Source: Capitella teleta (lineage: Eukaryota > Annelida > Polychaeta > Capitellidae). Taken from it: DNA of 64,000 nt. The notes under the pieces are model-generated. The model was not told where the DNA came from and did no database searches. It worked only from the letters and a program-made list of their open reading frames with translations. The stretch's first letter is position 1. Each line of letters begins with the position of its first letter. Shown one piece after another: positions 1-11,500 of this stretch. A program made the position numbers and the translations under genes. The stretch covers positions 67,034 through 131,033 of the forward strand of contig KB309013.1 of assembly GCA_000328365.1 (NCBI GenBank). Reading direction: 5' to 3'.

Positions 1-2260
1 AGACAAGACAACCAGAAGAACCAGGAGATCTAGCACCTCAATCCATTCAATCCCACGGACATCAGAATTGTAATTAAATCTTTCCCGAATGACTCTGGTC
101 TAGATGGCCTTCGCCCTCAACATCTGAAAGAGGCAACATCCATCTCGGCAGGAGACACTGCGAGCAAACCCCTAAATTGCCTCTCCTCGCTGGTCAATAT
201 CATCAGTTCAAAGGGAGTACATCAATCGATCCGATCTACCTTTTTTGGTGCACGGCTGATTGCTCTCACAAAGGTCACCTGAGGCCAATCGTAGCTGGGT
301 ACACATTGAGACGAATGACAGGAAAGATTCTCCTCCAACCAGTGATCAACAACATGGCAACGAGATTGACAGCCATTCAAGTGGGAGTGGGAACCGAAAT
401 GCGGTGTGAGGCAGCTGTCCACGTAGTCCGCGATTGTATTCATAGTGAACATGATAATGATAAAATTGTCCTCAAAATTGTCTTAACAAATGCATTCAAC
501 ACCGTACGTCGAGATTGCCTTCTGAAAGCCACCAGAAATCACCTCCCTCATCCATATCCGTATGTGTGGCTGAGCTAGGCAGCTGTCAGCAAACTCTCTT
601 TCGGTGATTATCAAATTCCTTTACAAACTAGCGTACAACCAAGAGATCCCCTCGGCCCAGCCCTTCGCCTCGGCCCAGCCCTTTTTGCAAACACGATTCA
701 CCAAGCCAGAGTTAATCAAGGAGACAGTGGTCTAAACATTTGGCGTCTGGATGATGGCTGCATCGCGGTGAAACCAGACCAAGTCCTAGAACAAGCGAAG
801 AAAATGCGCAGTTGCCTCGAAACAACGGGACTCCAAATTAACCCGTTAAAATGCGAGATAATCAGGATCTAGGGTGAATTACATCACATTACCACCACAG
901 AACTACAGGAATACAAATTTAAGAAACACACAATTGGCAACTTCTAGGCGCTCCTTTGAGCCACCCATCTCTCACAGTAGCCTTCGAGTCCAAAATTGAA
1001 AAAGATAAAACTTTGACTTCACCGTGTGTATTAGATGGAACCGCACCAGACATTCTTCTTGATGTGTCAATTTTTATACGTTCCAAAACTGATCTACAAT
1101 CTTCGGTCAATCTTCGCCCGATGTACAAAATGCACGAGTTACGGTACTTGAAAAATGTTGACATGTTAATCAAATAAAAAAAATCGAAAGTATATGCAAT
1201 GGATCTATGAGCTGGAAGTCCTGGGAGCAAGCAAGTCTACCCATTCGGCTTGCGGACCTGGCTTTTCGCATTTGCTCTGAGGTAGCTCTCCTTGCATATA
1301 TCTCATCAACCAAGTTAGCAACGCAAATTGCAAGATCTTCAATGCACCAAACAAGGGATCTGCAAGCAGCCGAGCAAACTCAGCGAATGATGAGCAGCCG
1401 ATCGAAGAGAATCGAGCAAGCCAACGAGCATAGGATGAGATTCAAGGAAAAATAACATTGAAGAACCACGAGAAGACGGCAGGCCAATGCACAAAGGCCC
1501 GACTCAATGCTGCCTCAACCGGACATTCGGGGTCTTGGATTTCGACCCTTCCACATCCAAGTTTGGGCACCCTGCTCTCCCCAGAAGAACTAAGGATAGC
1601 AATCGCTCTTCGATTAGGCTGCAATATATGCGAACCTGGACAATGTCGTTGTGCGGCCCGTATCGACAAATTCGTGGACTTTCTTGCCGTCAGAATGCTG
1701 GTCGCTACTCTCGCTTTAGAGCACTAAAACATCTGCTGAAAAAAAAAAAAACATTTCAACGAGTTAATATACCATCCATCATCGAATTATGAGGACTCAG
1801 CCGATCTGAGGGAAAACGACCAGACTGCCTCACTCTGTGCCCATGGTCACGCGGTAGAGCACTCATCTGGGACGTTACTGTGAGACACCTATTCTGACTC
1901 TCAAATCAATTATAGTGCAAGCTTGGTAAGAAGTGCACCAGCAAGAGCAGAAGATGCGAAAACAAATAAATATGCACATATCTCTAAATTGTATCACTTC
2001 CAACCGATAGCTTTTGGAACAACAGGATCCAGAAGGCCTTCAACGGAAAAATTCATAGCCGAATTGAAGAGAGGGCTGACGACGGAGACAGGCGAAGCTC
2101 AAGAAGCAACTACTTCGAATGAGCCATCAGCCTCTCAATTAGGCAACGCAGCATCCGTGCTAGCATGCATGGAGAATTCCTTGTAAAATTACCATCAAAT
2201 TATTGTAAAACTTGTCTCCCGAGAAATAAAAATATATTTCAAAAATATATTTTATTTTTA
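1..2260 (+). mobile_element. Decayed non-LTR retrotransposon (LINE), ORF2 remnant with 3' end
   Basis: The stretch reads, across several frames, as a reverse transcriptase followed by the C-terminal region of a LINE polyprotein. Visible pieces in order are: SGLDGLRPQHLKEAT (about 100-130); LRPIVAGYTLRR and KIVLKIVLTNAFNTVRRD (280-520); GDYQIP and DPLGPA (about 600-665); the catalytic-core LDDG (about 748); TGLQINPLKCEIIR (about 830-870); then PHPSLGTLLSPEELRIAIALRLG (about 1550-1620) and a C-terminus with KYAHISKLYHFQPIAFGTTGS ending at a stop at 2186. A short AT-rich tail follows to about 2260. The reading frame changes several times, so the copy is inactive. The left end lies outside the window. 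An 18-bp local duplication sits near 655-685. The clade within non-LTR elements is uncertain. Confidence 0.85.
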
Positions 2261-2287
2261 CTTATGTTCTTTCTGATACAAGAATCA

Positions 2288-2400
2288 CTGCGCTGAGTTT
2301 TCTAGACCCAGAGCACTGGCCGCTTTTTGATTTCGCCCATGGAAGTGATTAATCGGTTATGTAACCGAGGATTCAGGATGACCTTCGGTTACATCTCGTG
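2288..2400. repeat. Dispersed repeat, copy 1 (about 110 bp)
   Basis: Matches 15786-15892 in the same orientation at roughly three-quarters identity by eye. Shared blocks include TTTTCTAGA, TTTCGCCCATGGA and a near-palindrome around CGGTTATGTAACCG, followed by GATTCAGGA and TCGGTTACA. It has no coding potential. It could be the end of a DNA transposon or part of a SINE; two copies are too few to decide. Confidence 0.6.
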
Positions 2401-2419
2401 CTATATACTGCACCCAGTC

Positions 2420-4020
2420 GAATGCCATGGAAACATCAGAGGGCAACGAGCAAGTATATCAGTTTCAGTAACCTTTAAAACACATCTTCATTATGACATT
2501 TCTGCACGCTGCATTCTAATGAACTACATGCAGATCTACATCCATTGTGAGTTAATTACCTGAGCAGCAACCTATACGCATTATGTAATACATGTACATT
2601 TGGCATTACATAACGTTGAATGAGGAGGAGGCATGACTATTTCAGCTAGGTCAACTGCGAGATTTGCAATTCACTATAGCAACATGTGTACGTTATTGTG
2701 CAGTTGCTTCCACTGGAATGACACCGATTGACACTTCATTCCCGTGATGGTGAGAGACTCGGTGACCCTGGAGCTTGACCAAATGACCCCAATTTCGCCC
2801 TCTACCCCGCACCCCAATGATCCAGGGGCATTGTTCCCTATATCCAGCCCTCATCGGAGCCAACACGCAGCACCAGTATATATAGTAGCCTGTTCCTAAG
2901 CAGCTAGGGAGGAAACACACGAGTACAAATCCCTTTCCGAGGATATTTCCAAACCGGATGTAGCTCTGCGCAGCCTTGGGCGGCTCACATCCGCTCGGAT
3001 CTATCACGCATGCGCATATAAATGATTGCAGGCAAAATAATAAAGAGTTGTATGAAGATAACACAATGGACGATTACAGAAACGTTGTCTTTCACTTCAA
3101 AAGGGGCGAGAGGGAGAAGCAGTGGGCAGGGTGCCCAGATCACCTGCGCTGTTTTGTCAGGGCTTAAGTCATCAATATTAATAGGCCTTTTTGGCAGCGC
3201 ACAGCTCGCAGATGTTTCCCTCTCCGCTTGACGACCGAGTTCAGCGTTTTTGGCTTCGGTTCCTTCCGACCTGGAAAAGGAGCATTATTCGTGAAATATC
3301 CTGCATCGTATGACCTCTGCTCGCCACCAAGGTCAAATGGGAGCAGATCCGGGTGATCTCTGGATAGATGCTGTAATATATTGCTGACTAGTCGCATGGT
3401 GGTGCAAGGAATGCAGTATATTGTAGCAGAACTTGTATAGAAAAAAAAAAAAAAAAAAAACAATTAATATAAGTATAATTATTATTAGTATAATTATTGA
3501 TTATTGGTTACTTGTTCCACTGTTCTTAGGTACAAAATGCAAGCTTATAAATTTAGTGTTTTTTGTTTGTTTGTTTGTTTGTTTTGTTTTTTTTTTTCAA
3601 TCTCTTTATAGTGAAGCCGAATGTTTTATAGGTTCATTTTGGTGAATTAGTTTAATAAATGTATTTTTACAAAACCTGACTGACCAAGTATAAACCTAAG
3701 AAGTGTTCGATAACTTCATATCCATTGCACGATGCACACCTTATACATATTATTCCTATATTCCAATCAACAGGTACAATATACGTTTCTGACTTTGTGA
3801 ATTATAATTTGCGTGGTTTCAATTCTCCCTATTGTCGCGATGGTATCTTTCCCCTGTTTAATCTTAAATCTAGCAAATTAATTTGGCAATTGATTAATTA
3901 GCAATTTCTACCTGTGGGTCCGTGTAATATTACAATGAAAATAACAAAAGATAAGAATTCCATGCACTGATTAAAGAAGAGGAAAAGCCGATGACTGTAA
4001 CGGAGAGAGGAGACGAGGCT
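2420..4020. other. Non-coding interval, no gene seen
   Basis: AT-rich sequence with simple repeats: an A run near 3440-3460, then (TTTG)n and T-rich sequence near 3560-3600. Short ORFs here have no recognisable protein character or splice context. Confidence 0.5.
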
Positions 4021-4022
4021 CA

Positions 4023-4028
4023 TATAAA
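4023..4028 (+). promoter_or_regulatory. TATA box of the small membrane-protein gene (putative)
   Basis: TATAAA within CATATAAACC, 114 bases before the ATG at 4142. It precedes a pyrimidine-rich stretch (CTTCTTCCCTATTC) that could serve as initiator and 5' UTR. The assignment rests only on motif and spacing. Confidence 0.4.
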
Positions 4029-4141
4029 CCCTTCTTCCCTATTCGCTTCCTCTTCGTCCTAATCCCGCCCTCGTTCTCGCTTCCTCCGCCCTCAATCCGT
4101 GGCTGCGGTGGCATCGTACATTAGCATAAACGTTTAAAACA

Positions 4142-5272
4142 ATGGCGGGCGGAAGTGCGCGGGAGAAAGACGACTGCGTTTGGAGGAAGGATGTGAAGGA
4201 CTTGCAACGCTTTCTAGTCGGGATTTTCATCAATTTCTTCTGCTTCTTCTTGTTTGGTTTGATTGGCAATTCTCTGACTTCCGGTCTTACTTCGTTCGAT
4301 GAATTCTCAGGTGAGTGATAAAGTAACATTGGGTCACGGTATACTTCGCACAATGTACGTTGATTGACATTTGACGAAGACACGAGTCGAACAACTGTTT
4401 GGATGGTAAAGCAGGCTATATTAGGAACAATGCCATTTGCAGAGGGCTTAATCGTGTAAAAATGTGAATTCATTGAAAGAGGCAACACTATATTTGTGTT
4501 GCCATGGTAACTTGGCCTCGTTGTAAAGTTCTATCAATAGGACTGCCGCTGTGTATTTATAACAACTATTACAGTAAGTATAATGATAGACATCCAAGCG
4601 GGATTTTTGACTGTAAGTTGCGTACAGATGTTGAATAGCATTACTCGTGTAAATGGTTTGCTATTCATAGCAAAAACTTTCGATATAGACTCTATTATTA
4701 GATATAGTCAATGAATTATAGAGAACGCTAAAACTTACATAAACTGTGCGCACATATACATAAATACATGGGGTACAATTATTGTTTCCACATTGAAAGC
4801 AAATAAAACTAGAAATTGATAAAACCTGTAGGCTTGGTTGGTTAGTCCTGAGCTATTAACAATTACAGTAATTAATTCATATATTTATTTATGCCTAACG
4901 ATCCTTATTCACATTCAGAATGGTTTCATGAGGAAAACGACTGAGAATAAAATTCGATATTATAGCCTGTTTCGATTTACGTGAATCCATTGTAGCGCAG
5001 TGAAAGTAGTCACAATTTCTGTGATCTTCTGCTTAATTAGCCTAATTGGCGTTGTTTATCTTAACAATCAATTAGAATGCGTGCGCAAAAAAGAGAGCAA
5101 CAAAGAGAGCAGTCTTTTAAGGCAGGTGCTCTTCAGAGGCATCAGTCCTTGTGTCGACTGTCGCTCTAATTACCCCGTCATTATCCCATCATACCCTTGG
5201 GCTACATCACTTCCGCTCACCAGGAGGGTATATCGAGAACCTCGACCGAGGGCTTCCCTTCCGACAGGCTAA
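4142..5272 (+). CDS. Predicted small two-helix membrane protein (two exons, unknown family)
   Basis: Exon 1 is 4142-4310: ATG in good context (AACAATGGCGG), 169 bp, ending at a consensus donor CAG|GTGAGT. Exon 2 is 5001-5272, after the acceptor TAGCGCAG. The phases agree (1 base plus 2), giving 146 residues and a TAA stop at 5270-5272; AATAAA follows at 5545-5550. The protein starts MAGGSAREKDD. It has one hydrophobic helix at about residues 24-42 in exon 1 and a second at about 59-77 in exon 2, with a short loop between. The basic and polar tail carries a CVDC motif. The two-helix match across the splice is the main support. I do not recognise the family. Exon 2 could end earlier at another donor. 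The poly(A) signal lies within the presumed 5' leader of gene A, so the two transcripts would overlap slightly. Confidence 0.45.
4498..4511. promoter_or_regulatory. RFX X-box (GTTGCCATGGTAAC)
   Basis: A perfect palindromic X-box (GTTGCC-AT-GGTAAC), the binding consensus of RFX factors. It lies in the intron of the small membrane-protein gene, 188 bases past exon 1. Occupancy is inferred from the motif alone. Confidence 0.4.
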
Positions 5273-5434
5273 GAGCTCTGGCGCTAAAAGACAAACTTCC
5301 GGTGCTCCATGTGACCTCAAAATGGCGCCATTTTAAAGATCACCGGATGCAGAATTATGCGCGGCCGCAATTTGCGCAGAAAGTTAGAAGGAAACGCACG
5401 TCGGAGTTAAGAAGGAGCGCCTGCTGTGAAAAGC

Positions 5435-5442
5435 TATATAAG
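5435..5442 (+). promoter_or_regulatory. TATA box of ERG/FLI gene A
   Basis: TATATAAG within GCTATATAAG, 96 bases before the ATG at 5531. The same 10-mer occurs at the promoter of paralogous gene B (39010-39019, opposite strand), which supports a shared ancestral core promoter. Transcription would start near 5465. Confidence 0.5.
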
Positions 5443-5530
5443 CGAGATCCGTATATACAGAGAAGTCATGCAGGTGTTCTCCAGGATATCCATTCTAAAG
5501 AAAGAGGGGGGAGTGGAGCATTCTGTGTAA

Positions 5531-8500
5531 ATGTATAATGAAAAAATAAAAACTTCCCATTTTCTGCAGATGATGCGCGACTTCATGGTTCCTGTGGAGG
5601 ACGGAAGCCCTCAAAAACGCCAACTGCTTGAGGGCGACATGCGTTGGGGGTCAAGGTCAGCCAATGATGACGTCAGTGGTCGAAATTTCGTCATCAAACG
5701 CGAGCCTGGAACACGGGATTCGGGATGTTCCAATCCCGCGTCCAACGCCACTGTCTACTCATACTGGCATAGCGCCACGGCAGAAGTATCCAAAGTGACC
5801 TGCGAACGTAATTGGCGATCAGCAGAGACTGTACCTCTCCCAACTGACCATTGTCAACCTTTTGGTCCGAGTGGATTGCTCGCAGAACAGACGAAAATGA
5901 ATTTGGCGGGAAACTTGCGCGGAAGCGAAAGTGAAACTATGCACCAGCAGACGACATTAGCGAGTTGCCGCCAAAATGACTGCGCGGCGTCGGCTTCGTT
6001 CAAGGATAAGATTTTCTCGAGCAGGAGTTATAACTTCGGAGTCAAGGAAAATATCCCCCACGACGAAGCATCTAATTCCAGTTTCTCGTCGGGTAAGATT
6101 GAAAACCTTCGTTTCAACAATCGAAGTCATTAGTCTTGAGCTCGTACTTGACACCTCTTAAAAGCACAGTTCCCAATGGAAGTCGAGCGTTTCTTTAACC
6201 TCCCCTGAGATTGAACACGTAACGTGCATCTGTCAGTCACAACCCAAATATTGCGAATTCAATTTTCTCTTACCATAGCAACATGGCGGCCTCCTGTAGC
6301 GTCCGCCATTAACTTAGCTGTGACTGCGCATGTCAATGACGTCACGTGACGCCAACAAGGACAGGTGGCAACTGAAATTCTTCATCAATTTCCCATTGGA
6401 AAAAAGCCTCTTGCGTCATGCTCCCAATTCGATCGAATCCATTAATGCACATTCTTAATTCGCGCATTTATTCTGAGGTTTTTAATCAATTTCTCTTGGG
6501 TTTATACTTTGCCGAATTCAAGTTGCACTCGCGTATAATAATTATTGGCCTTATCAATCTAAAAACGCCCTGTTTTAACCGATTGTTATCAGCTGTGATA
6601 TTAATGTAATCTAGTATTAGGGGGGCTACGTTTAATAAGACGATACGAATTACATGTCAATTACATGTAACCGAATCAGACGATTGCATCACATCTAGGC
6701 CTACTCTGGTATGAAAATGTAGAAACAGGGTTGCTGTTTTCTGTTTATCGAGTGCAATAAGTTCAAGATAGGATTATCACTTTCTGCGATGATCTCATTT
6801 CGGTATTCATTAGTGGCATAATGTGTGACCTATAATGACCTACAATGTGACCTACAATGAGAAAATTTACTTATGAATTTCACATTAGCATAATAGTATT
6901 GTGTAATAAATAATAATAGTATTACGTAATTTGCAATAGTTGGTGCACATGTGACGATGGCATAATGCACAACCTTTTAAACTCAAAAGTACAAAAAGGA
7001 GATTCCATTCAAACTGACATTTTTCCATATACATGTCAATTTGTTCTATTGTTATTATTATTGCTACATATTATTATTGTACAATTGTGTATTCTTATAG
7101 TGTAAAACAGTCGGGGACATTATATCTTAAACCTTAATAACTCCTATGGTGAACGTCCAATCGACAATTCAACGTGACATCGATACAAGATATAAAGTAC
7201 AGGGTGGTTCAGAAGATTCGTTGGCATATCTGCCCGTTGCGTGTGTTTTCATGCGAGCGACCATCAAAGCGCTGACCAGCGATGACCGCTCATAACGGAT
7301 CTGCCATCTGACGTTGGGATGAAGAGGTGTGAATTTAGATGCAATGTTATGAGCATGATCAAAGAATATCGCTGTGAATTGTGCGAGGTGTTGGCGCTGC
7401 CTTCTGTCGAAATTTCATAGCGAATTATTGAATGAATTTGAAATCGGAAAGTTCACTAAATCAACACATTGTAAAAAAAAAAAAAAAAAAAGTGATACAG
7501 AGTGAAGTCGTTGTTTTTGAATCCGACAGTATTCCCGGAAAACAAATATTCCTATGTTTCATTGATTACATGTATAAGGACTATTGGGCTGCAGGCATCT
7601 TTTGATACGTCCCTTCTGCATACAATAGAAGTGCGATTCGGTGTAGATCCGCTTGTCACATTCTAATGAGAGTGAACAAGTAATAACAATAAAATAAAAT
7701 ACAAATCTTCAAATAAATTAAGATACAAACGTATGCAACCGTGATATCAAATTGAAGAGAATAGCAGATTTGTGTCAATTTGTGCGTACATAAAATACCA
7801 AATATCTGTCACCATGCCAACGCATAGCACCTCTCCAATGTTGCGACCGAGATGCGAGCGACTTTTGCGAGGGAAAGGAGAAGAAGAAGGTGAAGAGGCA
7901 GGAGGCAGGAGCGTAAGTGAGCGGGAGGGGGGGGGGGGTGATCCGTCAGTCTGCGGCGATGTGCGGTCATTCATCGTCCAGCATTCATTATTCAGAAGCC
8001 ATTTTAGTGCAAGATATTTCATCCGTCAGAGACCAAGCAGCTGTTTCTGGCCAGCAACGTTTATGCGCGTCGCATGCAACTACCCCCCTCCCCCTCCCCC
8101 ACACCCAGAAAAAAAAAAAGAGCTTAAAAAAGATGAAATTTCTTCTGCATGTTTGTTTTTGTTTTCTTCTTTTTTTTTTTTTCTGTATATGCTTTTTGTA
8201 TCACAAACAAGATCGCCAATAGACCTCTTTTGTGTTTGTACAAAATCAGATTTCCCTCTCATAATTTCCTTCAGTATCGGTGTACACCTTGTATACAGCA
8301 CACCTTCGCTGACGATCCATTCTAATAATTGTGTAATTGATAAAATAAAGCATCGTGAATCACAGATGGTAAATCTTTAAACAACTAATAATTAACACAT
8401 CTCGGTCAATTTCTTCTTTATCATGATTGTTTCTAAATCAAACTAAATTAAACAATCGCTGTTTACCGTATAGCCATGAGGGGCACAGCATCTGTAGTGC

Positions 8501-11500
8501 ACAGGCTCCTCAGCGCACGGTGCAGCAGTGACGCATAATGACACAGTAAGCCCCGCCCCCTCCCTCCCTCCCACCGTCGCCTCAAACGTCGCACTTGCTG
8601 CCTCTACTCGCTCACCTGTCCCTATTAGCCACTAATTGGCAAAGTGCCAACACTTTGTCCTTATATTGACATACTTTTCTTCCTTTTTTAATTTTTTACT
8701 AAGATGTTTCAGTTTGCGTCTCTTTCTTAACTTGAGTATTTAACATTAATTCGCCAATTATTCATGATTGCAAACGAATTTGTATATACATGCCTACATC
8801 ATTCATTGGATTTGAACTCAGGGAGAGCGAAACCCAAGGACTCAAAAGATTAAGCAGGAACGAAATGAGACGTTGATCTGTTCAAGTGGCTGTCAACAGA
8901 TGTGTGTAAGCCCCGCCCCCTTCGCGGGGGGCCAACACTTCGCCGTTTGCAGGTCTCAAATCGTCGATATATAATTTTCTAATTAACTTGCGGTGACTTG
9001 CTGTGATTCGAGGCATAACATTGGCTAATTCGACGGAAGAGGGCTCGGGTTATGCTCTCCTCCTCCTCCTCATCCTGATCCTCAGGGATGCCACGTGTCG
9101 CTGTTAACGACTTCCCGCCCCTCCCCTCCGCACGCACGCACGCACGCGTCACCCGCACTTCGGGTTACGATTATTACGTCAACAAATTTCGCTATTTTGA
9201 AAATATAAAATAAAATCAAGTTTTGCCGACAAGTGGTATTTTTATCACTCGGGTAATTTACTGCAATGCTGAATAATATTTTATACAACATGCTTATCCA
9301 TGATCCTCTTCTTTGGTGATATCACTGTGCTGATATTGGTTGATATCAGCATAGTTGCTTCTACACAATCTATATAGTATTATGTACGCTATTAAGATCA
9401 TTACATAGTTACGACCCTAAGGGTATTTGGCAGACTTTCTATACTGAGTGTTCTGCCCATTCCATGAAATTCTTCAGAGCCAATACTTGTGCATTTCACA
9501 TGTATTCAAGTATATTGTTATTCCGATGTTTTAATTATGCACGAATATAACTCATACATAATGTAATAACGTTATGCAATTTTTGGGAATTCAAAATCAG
9601 AAAAAAATTAAGCCAATTTTGAGTTCTCAGATCTCACTGTGACTTCTTTGAGTAGCCACTGGTCAATCGACCATCTGGTCACTCTGACTGGGCGATAATT
9701 AGCTTTGTTAAGGGGAAACTGAAAGTGAAACCTAATAACAATGACTCTTGTCGTAGAGGGCGTTCCATTACACGAGTGTGACGTCATTGCTCTCGCTAAT
9801 GACACTGCCAGGTATTCCGGGAAGGGGTCAAGGTGTGCACGCCTACATCTGCCGCCTGCTGCTGTGGGGAGCGACTGTCCAGTTGTGCCGAACTACCTGT
9901 ATACACACACAAAAAGCAGCGACTGCTGGCTATGCAATCATGCAGTAAGTCATTATGTTAACTTTGTTGTTATTAAATATGCCAAATATACGTTTATATG
10001 TTTTTCTAATATCGATATAGTTACAACTTCGATTACAGGCTGACCCTAATATTATAGCTTATCTACAATTGATGTTAATTTCATCTTTCTTATAATTAAA
10101 ATCCGTTTATAATTTCAAAATTAAAGTTGAATCAAAGATTAAACGCGTGACCACCAGGTGAATGTCCGGTGTCCATTGATTTCCTCACCTGGGTCGGTCA
10201 GCCAATCAGAGCAAGGGGGCGGGGCTTAGCCCAGCGGAAAGTGGGTTGAGGGAAGGGGAAGGAAGTGGCGCCACTCTGCGACAGAATCGAATTGTATTCG
10301 GCGGATGTGCTGCCTTCGCGATTGGGATTATGTTCTTTCACGCTGCGTCACCTGCTGATAGCATGTTGTATTCGCGTGAGTTACCTCATTATGACGGCGT
10401 GTACTTGTCTGTGATTGGCTGGTGGTCTTTTCAGTTGTATTTTCTTTCATACTTGCAATACATACATATGTATATTATGTATAATTATATATAGGCAGTG
10501 ATTGATTTGATTTGGGTCATTGAGCTCTTTTCAATTGGCCGTGGTCTTTACACCCTATTAACCTGTACGTGTACCTAGTGTACCTAGTTACCCTAGTGTA
10601 CCCTAGTTGTCGTCGCAAATGATACGATCGGTGCCTCGATCTCCAAAGTCAGGCTCCGTTGACTACACGTATCTATAATAATGACAAAAGTTAAACAATC
10701 ACATGTAACGATTCATCAGATTTATACATTGAGCAATCTGCCCACCCACTGTGATCACGTGGTATCTGCACTATGACGTCACTGATTAATATCTCAAACA
10801 TAACGATGCCTCGTTAACTATCCTCACCTGTCAGGTACACGTTTTTCTCCATTTTTTCCTCATACTCTCAGCGACGAAAAGTCGCCGAGCTGCATAAGCA
10901 TTGACTCTGACACATGGCACAGCCAAACGCCTCCCCCCGCTTCGCCCTCCTCCTCTACTCCTCCTCAACCCAATCTTAGACCTGCGTTTTCTTGATCCCA
11001 CAGCCAACCTCACCTCCTTGTGTCAATCGGATCAGAATTATAGCCCCAAAACAGCACCATCGATGGCAGACACCGCACCGGAAGTCGCTCGCTCTTCGCT
11101 GCCTTTGACAGACTCAAAAGCGGGCAAAACAGGTCAGTTTATGCGAAGACATTCTGCACGCACATTTATTAATGTATATAATTGTTGTTGTTATTTAATG
11201 AATGCATGATGGGAGTAAGTTTTTCATCTGGCTTCGGTGATTATTTTCATTGAGGTGCCTTGATTAACAACCAATGGGATGTATTCCTTGTAATTTCTTT
11301 AAACTTCTTAAGATAATTCATTATTTCATACAAACTTAAGAGTTGAGCAATGATTGGCCGCTGTGAATGATATTCGTGGATTCACACGATTGTATTTGTT
11401 TCATATTGTCTTTTTTATTTACAATTTCCTAAGTTCATTACGAAAACTCAGAAGCCTCAGAATTCGAGAATCCTTTTCGTTAACACCCTATTCGTTGAAA

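Noticed and set aside
4039-4488. 149-codon minus-strand frame
   Set aside because: It is antisense to the first exon of the small membrane-protein model, lacks domain character, and has no splice context as good as the plus strand.
7201-7230. Mariner-like terminus (ACAGGGTGGTTCAGAAGATTC, shortened here to ACAGGGTGGTTCAG)
   Set aside because: No matching inverted end was found downstream, so an element cannot be delimited.
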